Origin: Plantactinospora mayteni
GTDB taxonomy: Bacteria > Actinomycetota > Actinomycetes > Mycobacteriales > Micromonosporaceae
Assembly (NCBI RefSeq): GCF_016862935.1
Contig: NZ_BONX01000071.1
Span: 1 to 33,301, forward strand
Direction: 5' to 3'
Length of the DNA stretch: 33,301 bases
Shown: positions 15,626 through 23,563 of the stretch, piece by piece
Layout: each line of letters begins with the position of its first letter
Position numbering within the stretch: the first letter of the stretch is position 1
Program-made: the position numbers and the translations under genes
Notes under the pieces: model-generated
Seen by the model: only the letters and a program-made list of their open reading frames with translations
The model's database searches: none
What the model was told of the DNA's origin: nothing

Positions 15626-15714
15626 ACCTTTTTCAACCTGAACCGCGCGGTGCGTCCGCCCCGACTTCCACCTCCCGCCACGACGGACCGCAAGGAGAGG
15701 TTGAAAAAGGTTCA
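15623..15714 (+). repeat. 92-bp palindromic element, copy A
   Basis: It begins TGAACCTTTTTCAACCT and ends with the exact reverse complement AGGTTGAAAAAGGTTCA (17-bp terminal inverted repeats). Next to them are conserved inner blocks CTGAACCGCG and CGGACCGCAAGG around a variable centre. Two further copies of exactly 92 bp, in the same orientation, lie at 21029 and 29432. The first bases form the stop codon of the XRE gene. It fits a MITE or a REP-like element. Confidence 0.92.
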
Positions 15715-16091
15715 CTGAACCACCCGCGCGGGCACACAGGTGGTTGCAGGAAGGGGGCGGCGCTGCCGGCGTGCACCCGAGCCTCTGACGCTGTCTCTTG
15801 GAGGTGGCCGGTCTTTACCGCGAAGCCAAAACCATGATCGGCCATAGGTCTCCACCCGCAGGTCCGCCAGCCCGCGTACGCGGCTGTGCGAGCCGTCGCG
15901 TCCGATCAGCGATCCGGCATTGGCGGAGTCGCCGACAACCTGCTGCCGTGCGGCCGGGACGGGGGGCCAGGTCGCCCCGCCTGGTGGTGGTGGCCGGATA
16001 TCCCGACCACCACCACCTCGGCGATCACTGCGCGGGCCGGATGGTGCCGTGATCAACACCCTGGCAGATTCGGCCCCGGCCGATCAGGAAC
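15715..16091. other. intergenic region with a GGTGGTGGTGG hairpin
   Basis: No gene recognised between the convergent XRE and Kelch genes. GGTGGTGGTGG (15983-15993) and CCACCACCACC (16007-16017) form an 11-bp perfect hairpin with a 13-base loop, about 75 bp beyond the Kelch stop. It may help end transcription of the Kelch gene, though no T-tract follows. Confidence 0.5.
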
Positions 16092-17165
16092 TCAGCGGCG
16101 CGGGGTCGGTCGGTAGGCGTCGTTGACGTCGACCGGAGCGCCGCCGCCGAGGTTGCCACCGCCGGGGATGTAGATGGTGCCACCGACCGCGACTGCCGCC
16201 GTACCGTGTCGTGGGCGGGGCATCGGAGCGAGGCGGTGCCAGCGGTCGTTCCGGGTGTCGTACACCTCGTTCTCGGCGAAGATGCTGTTCGATCCCTCGG
16301 CCGGATTCCCCTCCCCACCGAAGGTGTAGATCCGGTCGCCGACGACGGCGCTCGCGATGCCGCCGCGCGGGGTCGGCATCGGAGCGCGCCGCGTCCACCG
16401 GCCGCTGTTCAGGTCGAGCGCGTAAACGGTGTCCCGCACGTTGACCTGGCCGCGGTCGCGACCGCCGAGCACATAGAACGTCCCGCCGACGATCGCGCCA
16501 CCGACGTGGTCACGGGCCTCGGGGAGGCTGGGCAGCGTCGCCCAGCGGCCAGTGACGACGTCGTACGACGACACGGTGGCCACGGTGTCCTGTAGTCCGC
16601 CCGGGCCGGGAGTCAGGGTACGCATCCCACCGGCGAGGTAGATCCTGGTCCCGCGTACGCCCATGGCGGCGCTGCCCCGCTCGGTGCCGGCCGGTACCGG
16701 AGGAAGCGTGGTCCAACGGTCGGTCCGCGGGTCGTAGACGAAACTGTCGCGCAGGGCCTGCCACGACGCGCCACCGGAGAGGCCGCCGAGCACGTAGAGG
16801 CGCCCGCCGACGGCCGCCACGTTCGGGTGGTTCATGGCGACGGGCAGGGGCGCGGCCTGCGACCAACTGTCATGCCGGGGGTCGTAGACCTCGACCCGGT
16901 CGGTGGTGGTGACACCGCCGGCGGGGTTGGGCAGGATGCCGCCCATGACATAGATCCTGCCGCCGACGGCGGCGACGCTGTGTTCCTGCCGCGGGCCGCC
17001 GGCGATCGGGGCCAACGGTTCCCAGCCGCTACCGTAGGCCGCTCCGCTGCCAGCGGGCGGAAGGGTCGGGGTGGTCGGGACGGTGTGCCCCGGATGCGCC
17101 TGGGCGGGTACGGCTGGAGCCAAGGCGATGGCGCTGGCGAGGGTGAGAACTGTCCGTCGTCGCAT
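16092..17165 (-). CDS. secreted Kelch-repeat beta-propeller protein
   Basis: The 357-aa protein has a signal peptide (MRRRTVLTLASAIALAPAVP, cleavage probably after AQA at residue 23; the RRR-T-V-L start is also Tat-like). Six Kelch repeats follow, each with a double glycine after a hydrophobic strand: GGRIYVMGG, GGRLYVLGG, GTRIYLAGG, GGTFYVLGG, GDRIYTFGG and GGTIYIPGG, with spaced DRW/GRW tryptophans. Together they should form one six-bladed propeller outside the cell. No enzymatic motif or galactose-oxidase copper ligands were seen. The start has GGAGGCAGCAA before the ATG. It lies downstream of, and on the same strand as, the CdtB-like gene, 390 bp apart. Confidence 0.88.
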   Translation of the reverse strand: MRRRTVLTLASAIALAPAVPAQAHPGHTVPTTPTLPPAGSGAAYGSGWEPLAPIAGGPRQEHSVAAVGGRIYVMGGILPNPAGGVTTTDRVEVYDPRHDSWSQAAPLPVAMNHPNVAAVGGRLYVLGGLSGGASWQALRDSFVYDPRTDRWTTLPPVPAGTERGSAAMGVRGTRIYLAGGMRTLTPGPGGLQDTVATVSSYDVVTGRWATLPSLPEARDHVGGAIVGGTFYVLGGRDRGQVNVRDTVYALDLNSGRWTRRAPMPTPRGGIASAVVGDRIYTFGGEGNPAEGSNSIFAENEVYDTRNDRWHRLAPMPRPRHGTAAVAVGGTIYIPGGGNLGGGAPVDVNDAYRPTPRR

Positions 17166-17555
17166 TTGCTGCCTCCGATGAATCGGTGTGTTGGCCGGTG
17201 GTCGTGGTAAGTCGCACGGACCGACGGCTCACGCGGGGGTTGTCAGCGAACCCCGCCAAGAGATCGTCGCTTGTCGCTGCCACGCGACCGGCTGGTCGCG
17301 CGGGTGAACCGGTACCTGCATCGTTCGGGTCAACAATCGGAGAACCTCTGCCGCGCCGCTTCCGCTCCTCGCCGCGGCTGCGGTGCGGGTCGGATTGGTC
17401 CCGAGCCAGCACCGCAGCGCTCGCGCAAGAGGGCATCGGGTTCCGTGTGGCCGGGAATGGTGGCACTTTCGCTTATCTACACGCCGCCGGCAGTCCCGAC
17501 TCGACTATCACCGTGAATCACGCGGGCTAGTTGGTGCCAACCCAACAAGACGCTA
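17166..17555. other. intergenic region, no gene seen
   Basis: This 390-bp stretch between the Kelch start and the CdtB-like stop should hold the Kelch promoter and the CdtB-like terminator. I see no convincing coding sequence or hairpin in it. A plus-strand frame ending GNGGTFAYLHAAGSPD could not be tied to a family. Confidence 0.4.
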
Positions 17556-19961
17556 CTAATCGCCACCCCGGTTCATCCAGGCATCGAGCGCGCCGTTCCG
17601 GGCGATCCTGACCCAGTCGGCCCGGCCGTCGCCGTCGAGTTCGGGCAGCGCAATCACTCCGCCGGTTCCGGTGGCGATCTGACCACGTTCGAGCCAATCG
17701 GAGCGGCCGGTGTTGAACCAGGCGGTCGGAACACCGCGGGCGTCCAGGGCAATGTAGTCGGCCCTACGATCGCAGTTCAGGTCGGCGAACTCGATCTGTG
17801 TATTTGACCGCGACGGGAGGTTGGTCAAGATCGCGCCCCCGGGTTGCCATCCGTTGTGGCCCGGAGTGTCACCGCCGCGGTTGTAGAAGACCTCGACCCT
17901 GTTGTTGAAATCGAGCAACCGTACGTAGTCCGCCCGTCCGTCGCCGTCCAGATCGGCGAATCTGATCCGGTCGACCGGACTGTCCGTGCCACGACCGTAG
18001 TTCAGGTGAGGTTCGAAGCCAGCGTGCCACCCGTCGGCGTCGACGGTGTCCCCACCGCGATTGTAGAAGGCGTCGATCACGTTGTTCGGCCTGATCACGA
18101 TGTAGTCGTCGCGGCGGTCGTTGTCGAGATCAGCGAAGAACACCCGGTCGGGTCCGAGGCCCGTACCCATCGCGATCTCGCCACGATAGATCCAGGTGCT
18201 ACCGCCATCCCGGCTGCGATTCAGCCAGGCTGTCGCCGCGCCGGTCGGAGAGATCCAGATGATGTCGTCGACGCCGTCGCCGTCGATGTCGGCGTACCTC
18301 ATCGCACGGGCCACGTCCGGGTCGCCGGGCAGGCCGCCCCAGATCCGTCCCCGGGGGTCGTATCCGCCTCGGACGAGGCACCCGCTGGGCTGCTCCACCG
18401 GTGCGGGAGACTCCACCCAGCCGTTGATCAGGGCGGTCCGGACGCCTGCCACGAAGGCGTCGGCGATCTTCCGGTAACCGGCGTCGGTCGGGTGCACCAC
18501 ATCGGCCAAGTCCGCGGTGGTGACCGCGCTCAGATCCACCCGTACCAGGTGATCGCCGTTCACTATCCGCGCATCGAGCATCTGCCGGATGGCCGCGTTG
18601 TAGGCGTTGATCCGTCCCTGATAGGCCTCGTCCTGGGACGGCGGCAGCGTCGCCACCACGATCGCGACCCTGGGCGACCACTGGTAGATCTGGTCGATCA
18701 GCCGGCTCAGCCGACCCGGGGCGTTGGCCACGTCGACGTTGCGCACCATGTCGTTGGTGCCGGCGAGCAAGGTCACCACGTTGGGCCGCATGGCCGGCAC
18801 GGCGTCAGACGCCTCCTGGGCGATCTGGTCGATCGTGTATCCGGGCCAGCCTTCGTGGTCCCGGTCCGGGATGCCGGAGCCGTGCTGACGCTCACCGACG
18901 AGGTCCCGCCTCTCCAGGGAGTCGAACAGGAGCAGGCTGTCCGGGTTGCCGAACAGTTGGCCGTCGCTGATCTGGCCGATGTCGGCCTGGATCTCGTCGC
19001 GGGCGCCTGACTCGTTGCCGCTGCCCAGCCCCTGGGTGATCGAGTCGCCCATCGGCATCAGACGGATGGAGGACGGCGGTTCGGCGTTCGCCCGGAGCCG
19101 GCCGACCGCGACCGGCCGGTGATCCGACGGCGGTATGTCGACGACCCAGCCGCTTCCGACGTCGTCGCCGAAGTTGTCGGTGACGAAGTAGTCGAGCCTG
19201 CTCCCGCTGTTGTGGGTCGGCGTGTTGCTGTTGGTGTGCAGGATGCGGGCGACGGGAAAGCGGTCCCGACCGGCGAGCACATTGGGCTCGACGTTGAAAT
19301 CGCCGCCGACCGTCCACTGATAGGTGACGTTCCGGTCGTCTGCCCATCGCATCACCTGGTCGTCGACGGCGTCCAGCAACACGGCGGAGTCACCGCCGCC
19401 GCCGGAGAGCCCGTGTACGGTGAAATACCAACTCGCACCGTACCGGACGCCGAGGGCGGTGCGACCGGCGTCGACCGGGTTCTGGACGACGTTCACCTCG
19501 TCGGGCTGGCCGTTTACGACCATCGCTAGATTGACCCGGCCGCCGACCCCGTTCTGCGTGTGCAGGAAGTAGATGTCTCGCATGTCCGGACGGGACTGGG
19601 TGCCCAAATTCCAGCTGTGGTGCTGGATGGTGTGAGTGACGATGGCGCCGTGCCCGTCGATGGTGGTGCGGGTCAGGTCCGGCAGCCGAGTGGCCGACTC
19701 CGCCGGTGCGGCACCCGCCTCCTGCAACATCACGATAGAGAACTGCCGGGCATACCGCCGGACGGAGTTCTGCCACTTGTTGTTGTTGGCGCCCGCCTCG
19801 TTGGCGCCCTGCATGTTCCAGGTGAACAGGGGGGTACTGGACAGCGGCCGGTCCTCCGCGACGGCCGGGCCGCCGTGCCCCACCACGACGAGGGTGGCAG
19901 CCAACACGACGATCACGGCGACGACGCCAATTCGCGGGCGGTGCTTCAGAATCGAGGTCAT
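17556..19961 (-). CDS. secreted three-part protein: CdtB-like nuclease, SGNH/GDSL hydrolase, FG-GAP repeats
   Basis: This 801-aa protein has a signal sequence or membrane anchor (IGVVAVIVVLAATLVVVG, cleavage probably near AVAED). Residues 45-290 form a DNase I-fold domain resembling CdtB, the nuclease subunit of cytolethal distending toxin: FTWNMQG, QEAG (E81), WNLGTQSRP (117-125, a CdtB hallmark), GRVNLA, FTVHGL (H183), GDFN (D221), PTHNSGSRLDY and SDHRPV (H281). All four expected catalytic residues are present. Residues 300-510 are an SGNH/GDSL esterase: GDSITQG (S307), GTND (401-404) and DVVHP (D487, H490). Residues 550-801 hold FG-GAP/VCBS repeats with DxDGDGxxD calcium loops. The ATG overlaps the upstream stop (ATGA), coupling it to the FG-GAP gene. 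Substrate and target are unknown. Confidence 0.88.
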   Translation of the reverse strand: MTSILKHRPRIGVVAVIVVLAATLVVVGHGGPAVAEDRPLSSTPLFTWNMQGANEAGANNNKWQNSVRRYARQFSIVMLQEAGAAPAESATRLPDLTRTTIDGHGAIVTHTIQHHSWNLGTQSRPDMRDIYFLHTQNGVGGRVNLAMVVNGQPDEVNVVQNPVDAGRTALGVRYGASWYFTVHGLSGGGGDSAVLLDAVDDQVMRWADDRNVTYQWTVGGDFNVEPNVLAGRDRFPVARILHTNSNTPTHNSGSRLDYFVTDNFGDDVGSGWVVDIPPSDHRPVAVGRLRANAEPPSSIRLMPMGDSITQGLGSGNESGARDEIQADIGQISDGQLFGNPDSLLLFDSLERRDLVGERQHGSGIPDRDHEGWPGYTIDQIAQEASDAVPAMRPNVVTLLAGTNDMVRNVDVANAPGRLSRLIDQIYQWSPRVAIVVATLPPSQDEAYQGRINAYNAAIRQMLDARIVNGDHLVRVDLSAVTTADLADVVHPTDAGYRKIADAFVAGVRTALINGWVESPAPVEQPSGCLVRGGYDPRGRIWGGLPGDPDVARAMRYADIDGDGVDDIIWISPTGAATAWLNRSRDGGSTWIYRGEIAMGTGLGPDRVFFADLDNDRRDDYIVIRPNNVIDAFYNRGGDTVDADGWHAGFEPHLNYGRGTDSPVDRIRFADLDGDGRADYVRLLDFNNRVEVFYNRGGDTPGHNGWQPGGAILTNLPSRSNTQIEFADLNCDRRADYIALDARGVPTAWFNTGRSDWLERGQIATGTGGVIALPELDGDGRADWVRIARNGALDAWMNRGGD

Positions 19962-20947
19962 GGCAGGGTGTCGCCCCCGTTGTTGAGGTAGCCCACGACC
20001 GCCCCGTCGCTCCGCATCACCAGGTAGTCGATCTGCCGGTCGCCGTTGAGTTCGGCCAGCATGATCCGGTCGATCGGGTCACCCGTACCCCTCGCGTCCC
20101 CGGTGGACGGCAACCACAGTGGGACACCGTCCCTGAGTTCCGCGTTGGCCCAGACCGTCAGTCTGCTGCTCAGTTCGAGGATCAGCAGGTCGTCGCGCCC
20201 GTCGCAGTTGGCATCGCCGAAGCCGAGGCGGGCTTCTCTCAGCAGGACGTTCGTCTCGGCGACCAGACCCCAGGCCGACCAGCCGTCATACCCTGGCCGG
20301 TCACCGCCGTTGTTGCGCCAGGCGTACATCGGCTGATTCCAAGCTGCCTGGGTCACATAGTCGTCGTCACCGTCGTCGTCGAGGTCTCCGAAGAAGATCT
20401 GGTGTGCCGACGCACCGGTACCGCGGGCGATCTGGCCCACCGGGCGCCAGCCGGGTGTGATCCCGTCCGGACCGGTCAGATCGCCGCCCTCGTTGATCCA
20501 GGCGTCGATGGCGCCGTTGTCCTTCACGACCAGGTAATCGTCCCTGCCATCGCCGTTCATGTCGGCGAACTTGACCCGGTCCGGCGCGAAACCGGGACCT
20601 GAGGCGATTCGCCCGCGGTAGGACCATCTGCCGTCGCGATCGTTGCGCCATTCCCGGACGCCGCCGATCTCGTCGAGCAGCAGGCGGTCGTCGTCCCCGT
20701 CACCGTCGAGGTCGGCGAACCGAACCAGGCCCGGACCGGTGATCCCAGGGATCGCAGGGGCCACCACGCCCTGTGGGATCCAGCCATTGCGCTCGGTGCA
20801 CCGGTCGGCGGCAGCCTGGTCGGCCGATGCCTGAACCGGCGCGATGAGTGGTGACAGTCCGGTTGCCAACATCGTGGACACGACGATGCACGCGCGAAGA
20901 CTTCGCGGACGGCGTCGCCTGTCGGAGACTTTTCTTGCTGTCGACAC
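19958..20947 (-). CDS. secreted FG-GAP/VCBS repeat protein
   Basis: The 329-aa product starts at a GTG with AGGAG about ten bases upstream. A signal peptide is seen (RRRRPRSLRACIVVSTMLAT, cleavage probably after ASA at about residue 42). The rest is a run of FG-GAP/VCBS-type repeats with calcium-binding loops: DLDGDGDDD, DMNGDGRDD, DLDDDGDDD, DANCDGRDD and ELNGDRQID. These build an integrin-like beta-propeller, usually for adhesion or substrate binding. It has no catalytic domain. Its repeats resemble those at the C-terminus of the downstream CdtB-GDSL protein, and the two genes overlap by four bases, so the two proteins are made together and may assemble or share a target. Confidence 0.88.
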   Translation of the reverse strand: MSTARKVSDRRRRPRSLRACIVVSTMLATGLSPLIAPVQASADQAAADRCTERNGWIPQGVVAPAIPGITGPGLVRFADLDGDGDDDRLLLDEIGGVREWRNDRDGRWSYRGRIASGPGFAPDRVKFADMNGDGRDDYLVVKDNGAIDAWINEGGDLTGPDGITPGWRPVGQIARGTGASAHQIFFGDLDDDGDDDYVTQAAWNQPMYAWRNNGGDRPGYDGWSAWGLVAETNVLLREARLGFGDANCDGRDDLLILELSSRLTVWANAELRDGVPLWLPSTGDARGTGDPIDRIMLAELNGDRQIDYLVMRSDGAVVGYLNNGGDTLP

Positions 20948-21028
20948 ACACGGCTCCTATACCTGTGCAGGGGAATTTGTTGCGGTCAGTCGTAAATCGG
21001 TTGTCGGCGACCAATATGGGCCGCCCAT

Positions 21029-21120
21029 TGAACCTTTTTCAACCTGAACCGCGTGGCGCTCGGGCACCGTGTCCGACCTTGGGGTCCGCCGGACCGCAAG
21101 GGGAGGTTGAAAAAGGTTCA
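21029..21120 (+). repeat. 92-bp palindromic element, copy B
   Basis: It has the same 17-bp termini and same 92-bp length as the copies at 15623 and 29432. The outer blocks are identical, but the centre (about 21055-21090) differs strongly. It lies upstream of the FG-GAP gene and truncates the 5' end of a fragment that follows; in that fragment's frame a stop codon falls inside the element at 21108. Confidence 0.92.
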
Positions 21121-21344
21121 TTCAGGCTGCCGACCAGCTGCGCGTGCAGATCACCGTGCTGACCGCAGAGGTCACCCGCATCGACGCCGAACTGGCTGAT
21201 TTCGCAACCACGTGCAGCACCCTGCCCGCTCTCGCCGCAGCCGAGTTCACCGCCGAGGACCCGACCGTGATCAGCTCCGCCTATCAACAGCCGTACCTGC
21301 TGGCGTCGAGGGTTATGCGGCGACTCGTGCTTCTGTACGTCTGA
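21121..21344 (+). pseudogene. 3' fragment of an unidentified gene
   Basis: A frame reads AADQLRVQITVLTAEVTRID, then AELADFATTCSTLPALAAAE and SSAYQQPYLLASRVM. It is helical with heptad-like spacing. A similar stretch occurs in small actinobacterial proteins of unknown function found near mobile DNA (from memory). The 5' end is cut by the 92-bp element, and the C-terminus after AYQQ does not follow the expected pattern, so it is a remnant. Confidence 0.4.
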
Positions 21345-21349
21345 ATGGT

Positions 21350-23563
21350 CTACAGCAGTTTGTCGAGGGTGATGGGGAGACTGCGGATCCGGGTGCCGGT
21401 GGCGTTGTAGATGGCGTTGCCGACTGCGGCGGCCGAGCCGACGGTGCCGAGTTCTCCGGCACCCCGGGCGCCGAGGCTGTTGAGGACGGAATCAGGCCGG
21501 TCGAGCCAGTGGACGTCGATGGCGGGAATGTCGGCGTTGACGGGGACCATGTAGTCGGCCATGTTGCTGGCGGCCAGCCGCCCGGTATCGAGTTCGAGAG
21601 GGTTGTCCTCCAACAGCGCGTGACCGATGCCGAAGATGACGCCTCCGACGATCTGGCTCCGGACGGCCTGGGCGTTCACGACGCGGCCGACGTCCACGAC
21701 CGTGGTGAAGCGGGTGACGCGGGGTTCACCGGTGTACCGGTTGACTCTGACCTCGCAGAAGTGAGCGCCGAAGCTGTGGAACTCGTACTGGGTCGCTTCC
21801 GGGCCGGGCTGGGCCGCTGCGGTGGCCTCGACGCTCGGGCGGCCGACCGTGGTGAGCAGGCGGCCGAAGGACATCGAGATACCCCTCCCCCTCAGGTGGC
21901 CGTTCTCGTAGGTCAGGTCCTCGCTGTTCGCACCCTGCCAGGGTGACCGCGGATCCGTGACCGCGACCTTGATGAGTTCGGCGACCGCCGCGTTGACGGC
22001 GGCTTCGACCGCCGGCACGGTACTGGCGGTGGCCATGGATCCCACGGCCGGTGCGCCCGGCGGCAGGTTGGTGTCACCGAGTTCGGATTTCACCCGACGG
22101 AGCGGGACGCCCAACCCGTGGGCTCCGGTGATCGCCAGCATGGTCAACCCGCCGGTGCCGGTATCAGCGGTCGCGGAGGAGACCACGGCGGTGTCGTCGT
22201 CGCGCAGCCGGACCCGAACCTGGACGGGGTCCGGTATGCGGTTTCCCGGGTAGATGGCCGTGGCCATTCCCATCCCGACCAGCCATTGCCCGTCGACCCG
22301 GCTGCGGGGCTCGGCACGGCGGGCCGACCAGCCGAAGCGTCGGACGCCGACGCGGTAGCAGTCGTCGAGATGTTTGCTCGACCACCGCAGGCCCGTCCCG
22401 GGCACGACGGTGGCGTAGTTGCGTTGCCGTAGCTCGACCGGGTCGATGCCGGTGGCGACGGCGAGTTCGTCCATCGCGGTCTCCAGCGCGAAGGCTCCGG
22501 GAGCCTCGTTGGGTGCCCGCATGGCACAGGTCGGGGGCACGTCCAGCATGACGTGCCGCTGGTCGAAGTGCAGGTTCGGGGTTTTGTACAGCACGGCCGA
22601 CGTGTCGACGGCCGGCTGCATCTGCCGGTAGCCGACAAACGGCATCGAGGCGTCGCTCACATGGCTGACCGCGTTGAGCACCCCACCACGGGAGGCGCCC
22701 AGCTTGATGGTCTGGTTGACCGCACTACGGTGGCCGACCACGGTGAACACCTGCTCCCGAGCCAGGACCAGCCTGACCGGGCGGTTCAACTGGCGGGCTG
22801 CGGCTGCGGCCAGAGGGGCGTCGTACCAGGGAATCACCCGGCTGCCGAAAGCGCCGCCGACGTACGGGGTGATCAGCCGGACCGCCGTCGGCGGGACGCC
22901 GAGCCGTATGGCTGCCCCCAAGGCGGCGGTATGGGGCAACTGCGCGCCGCTGTACAGAGTCAGCTGGGTGTGGTCGCTGTTCCACTCGGCGAGGACGGCA
23001 TGGGGTTCCATCGCGACGGCATGCTGCATCGGCTGATGGAAGGATGCCTCCACGACGACGTCGCTGGCAGCCAACGCCGCCTCGATCGAGGCGACCCCCG
23101 GGGCGAGGACCAGGGCGCTGGGCGGGTGGCCGGGCGGCCCAGCAGCCGGTACGCGAGGCTCGTCGGCGAGCGAGGTCCGCGGTGGCTGTTCGTCGTAGGT
23201 CGGGCTGATCAGCCCGGCGGCGTCACGCGCCTGCCGGGAACTCTCGGCGACGACCATGGCGATGATCTGCCCACGGAAGCGGATCTGGGTGTCCTCCAGG
23301 GGCGCGTACTGTTCACCGATGCCGGGCACCAGCCGCAGCCCGAGCGGGTTGGCCGGGCTGTACACCCCGACGACGCCGGGGGCGTTCTGCGCGGCGGTGG
23401 TGTCCATGGTGCGAATCGAGCCCCGCCCGATCGTGCTGGTGACCAGGTAGGCGTGGGCCAGGTTCGAGGCTGGATAGTCGGCCGAGTACCGGGCGGTGCC
23501 GGTGACTTTCGACCGGCCGTCGACGCGGTCGATATCGCGTCCGACTGGTGAGACGGTCATCAT
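21350..23563 (-). CDS. paoC: molybdopterin-binding subunit of aldehyde oxidoreductase (PaoC/YagR type)
   Basis: The 737-aa large subunit of a xanthine-oxidase-family enzyme begins at MMTVSPVGRDIDRVDG; an AGGAG lies just upstream, and the frame continues further up without homology. It starts with the family motif RVDGRSKVTGTARYSADY, carries the cofactor motif VGGAFGSR in the middle, FEAL-like APNEAPGAFALE, and the catalytic glutamate in ARGAGELG (about residue 704). It would oxidise aldehydes at a molybdenum centre with water as oxygen donor and pass electrons to the iron-sulfur and FAD subunits. Its ATG overlaps the XdhC stop. Fourth gene of the operon. Confidence 0.9.
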   Translation of the reverse strand: MMTVSPVGRDIDRVDGRSKVTGTARYSADYPASNLAHAYLVTSTIGRGSIRTMDTTAAQNAPGVVGVYSPANPLGLRLVPGIGEQYAPLEDTQIRFRGQIIAMVVAESSRQARDAAGLISPTYDEQPPRTSLADEPRVPAAGPPGHPPSALVLAPGVASIEAALAASDVVVEASFHQPMQHAVAMEPHAVLAEWNSDHTQLTLYSGAQLPHTAALGAAIRLGVPPTAVRLITPYVGGAFGSRVIPWYDAPLAAAAARQLNRPVRLVLAREQVFTVVGHRSAVNQTIKLGASRGGVLNAVSHVSDASMPFVGYRQMQPAVDTSAVLYKTPNLHFDQRHVMLDVPPTCAMRAPNEAPGAFALETAMDELAVATGIDPVELRQRNYATVVPGTGLRWSSKHLDDCYRVGVRRFGWSARRAEPRSRVDGQWLVGMGMATAIYPGNRIPDPVQVRVRLRDDDTAVVSSATADTGTGGLTMLAITGAHGLGVPLRRVKSELGDTNLPPGAPAVGSMATASTVPAVEAAVNAAVAELIKVAVTDPRSPWQGANSEDLTYENGHLRGRGISMSFGRLLTTVGRPSVEATAAAQPGPEATQYEFHSFGAHFCEVRVNRYTGEPRVTRFTTVVDVGRVVNAQAVRSQIVGGVIFGIGHALLEDNPLELDTGRLAASNMADYMVPVNADIPAIDVHWLDRPDSVLNSLGARGAGELGTVGSAAAVGNAIYNATGTRIRSLPITLDKLL

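Noticed and set aside
15623-15714. 92-bp element as an intrinsic bidirectional terminator
   Set aside because: In the RNA the U-tract would be in the first arm and the A-tract in the second, opposite to an intrinsic terminator, and no GC stem stands directly before a terminal U-run. Copy B also does not lie between convergent genes.
15730-15960. Possible gene remnant with LADLRVETYGRSWFWLRG on the minus strand
   Set aside because: Reads like a protein for about 25 residues, but no family could be named and both sides are non-coding in character.
17186-17530. Plus-strand frame ending GNGGTFAYLHAAGSPD
   Set aside because: It looked a little like the end of a VOC/glyoxalase protein, but the rest of the frame is low-complexity and has no matching core.
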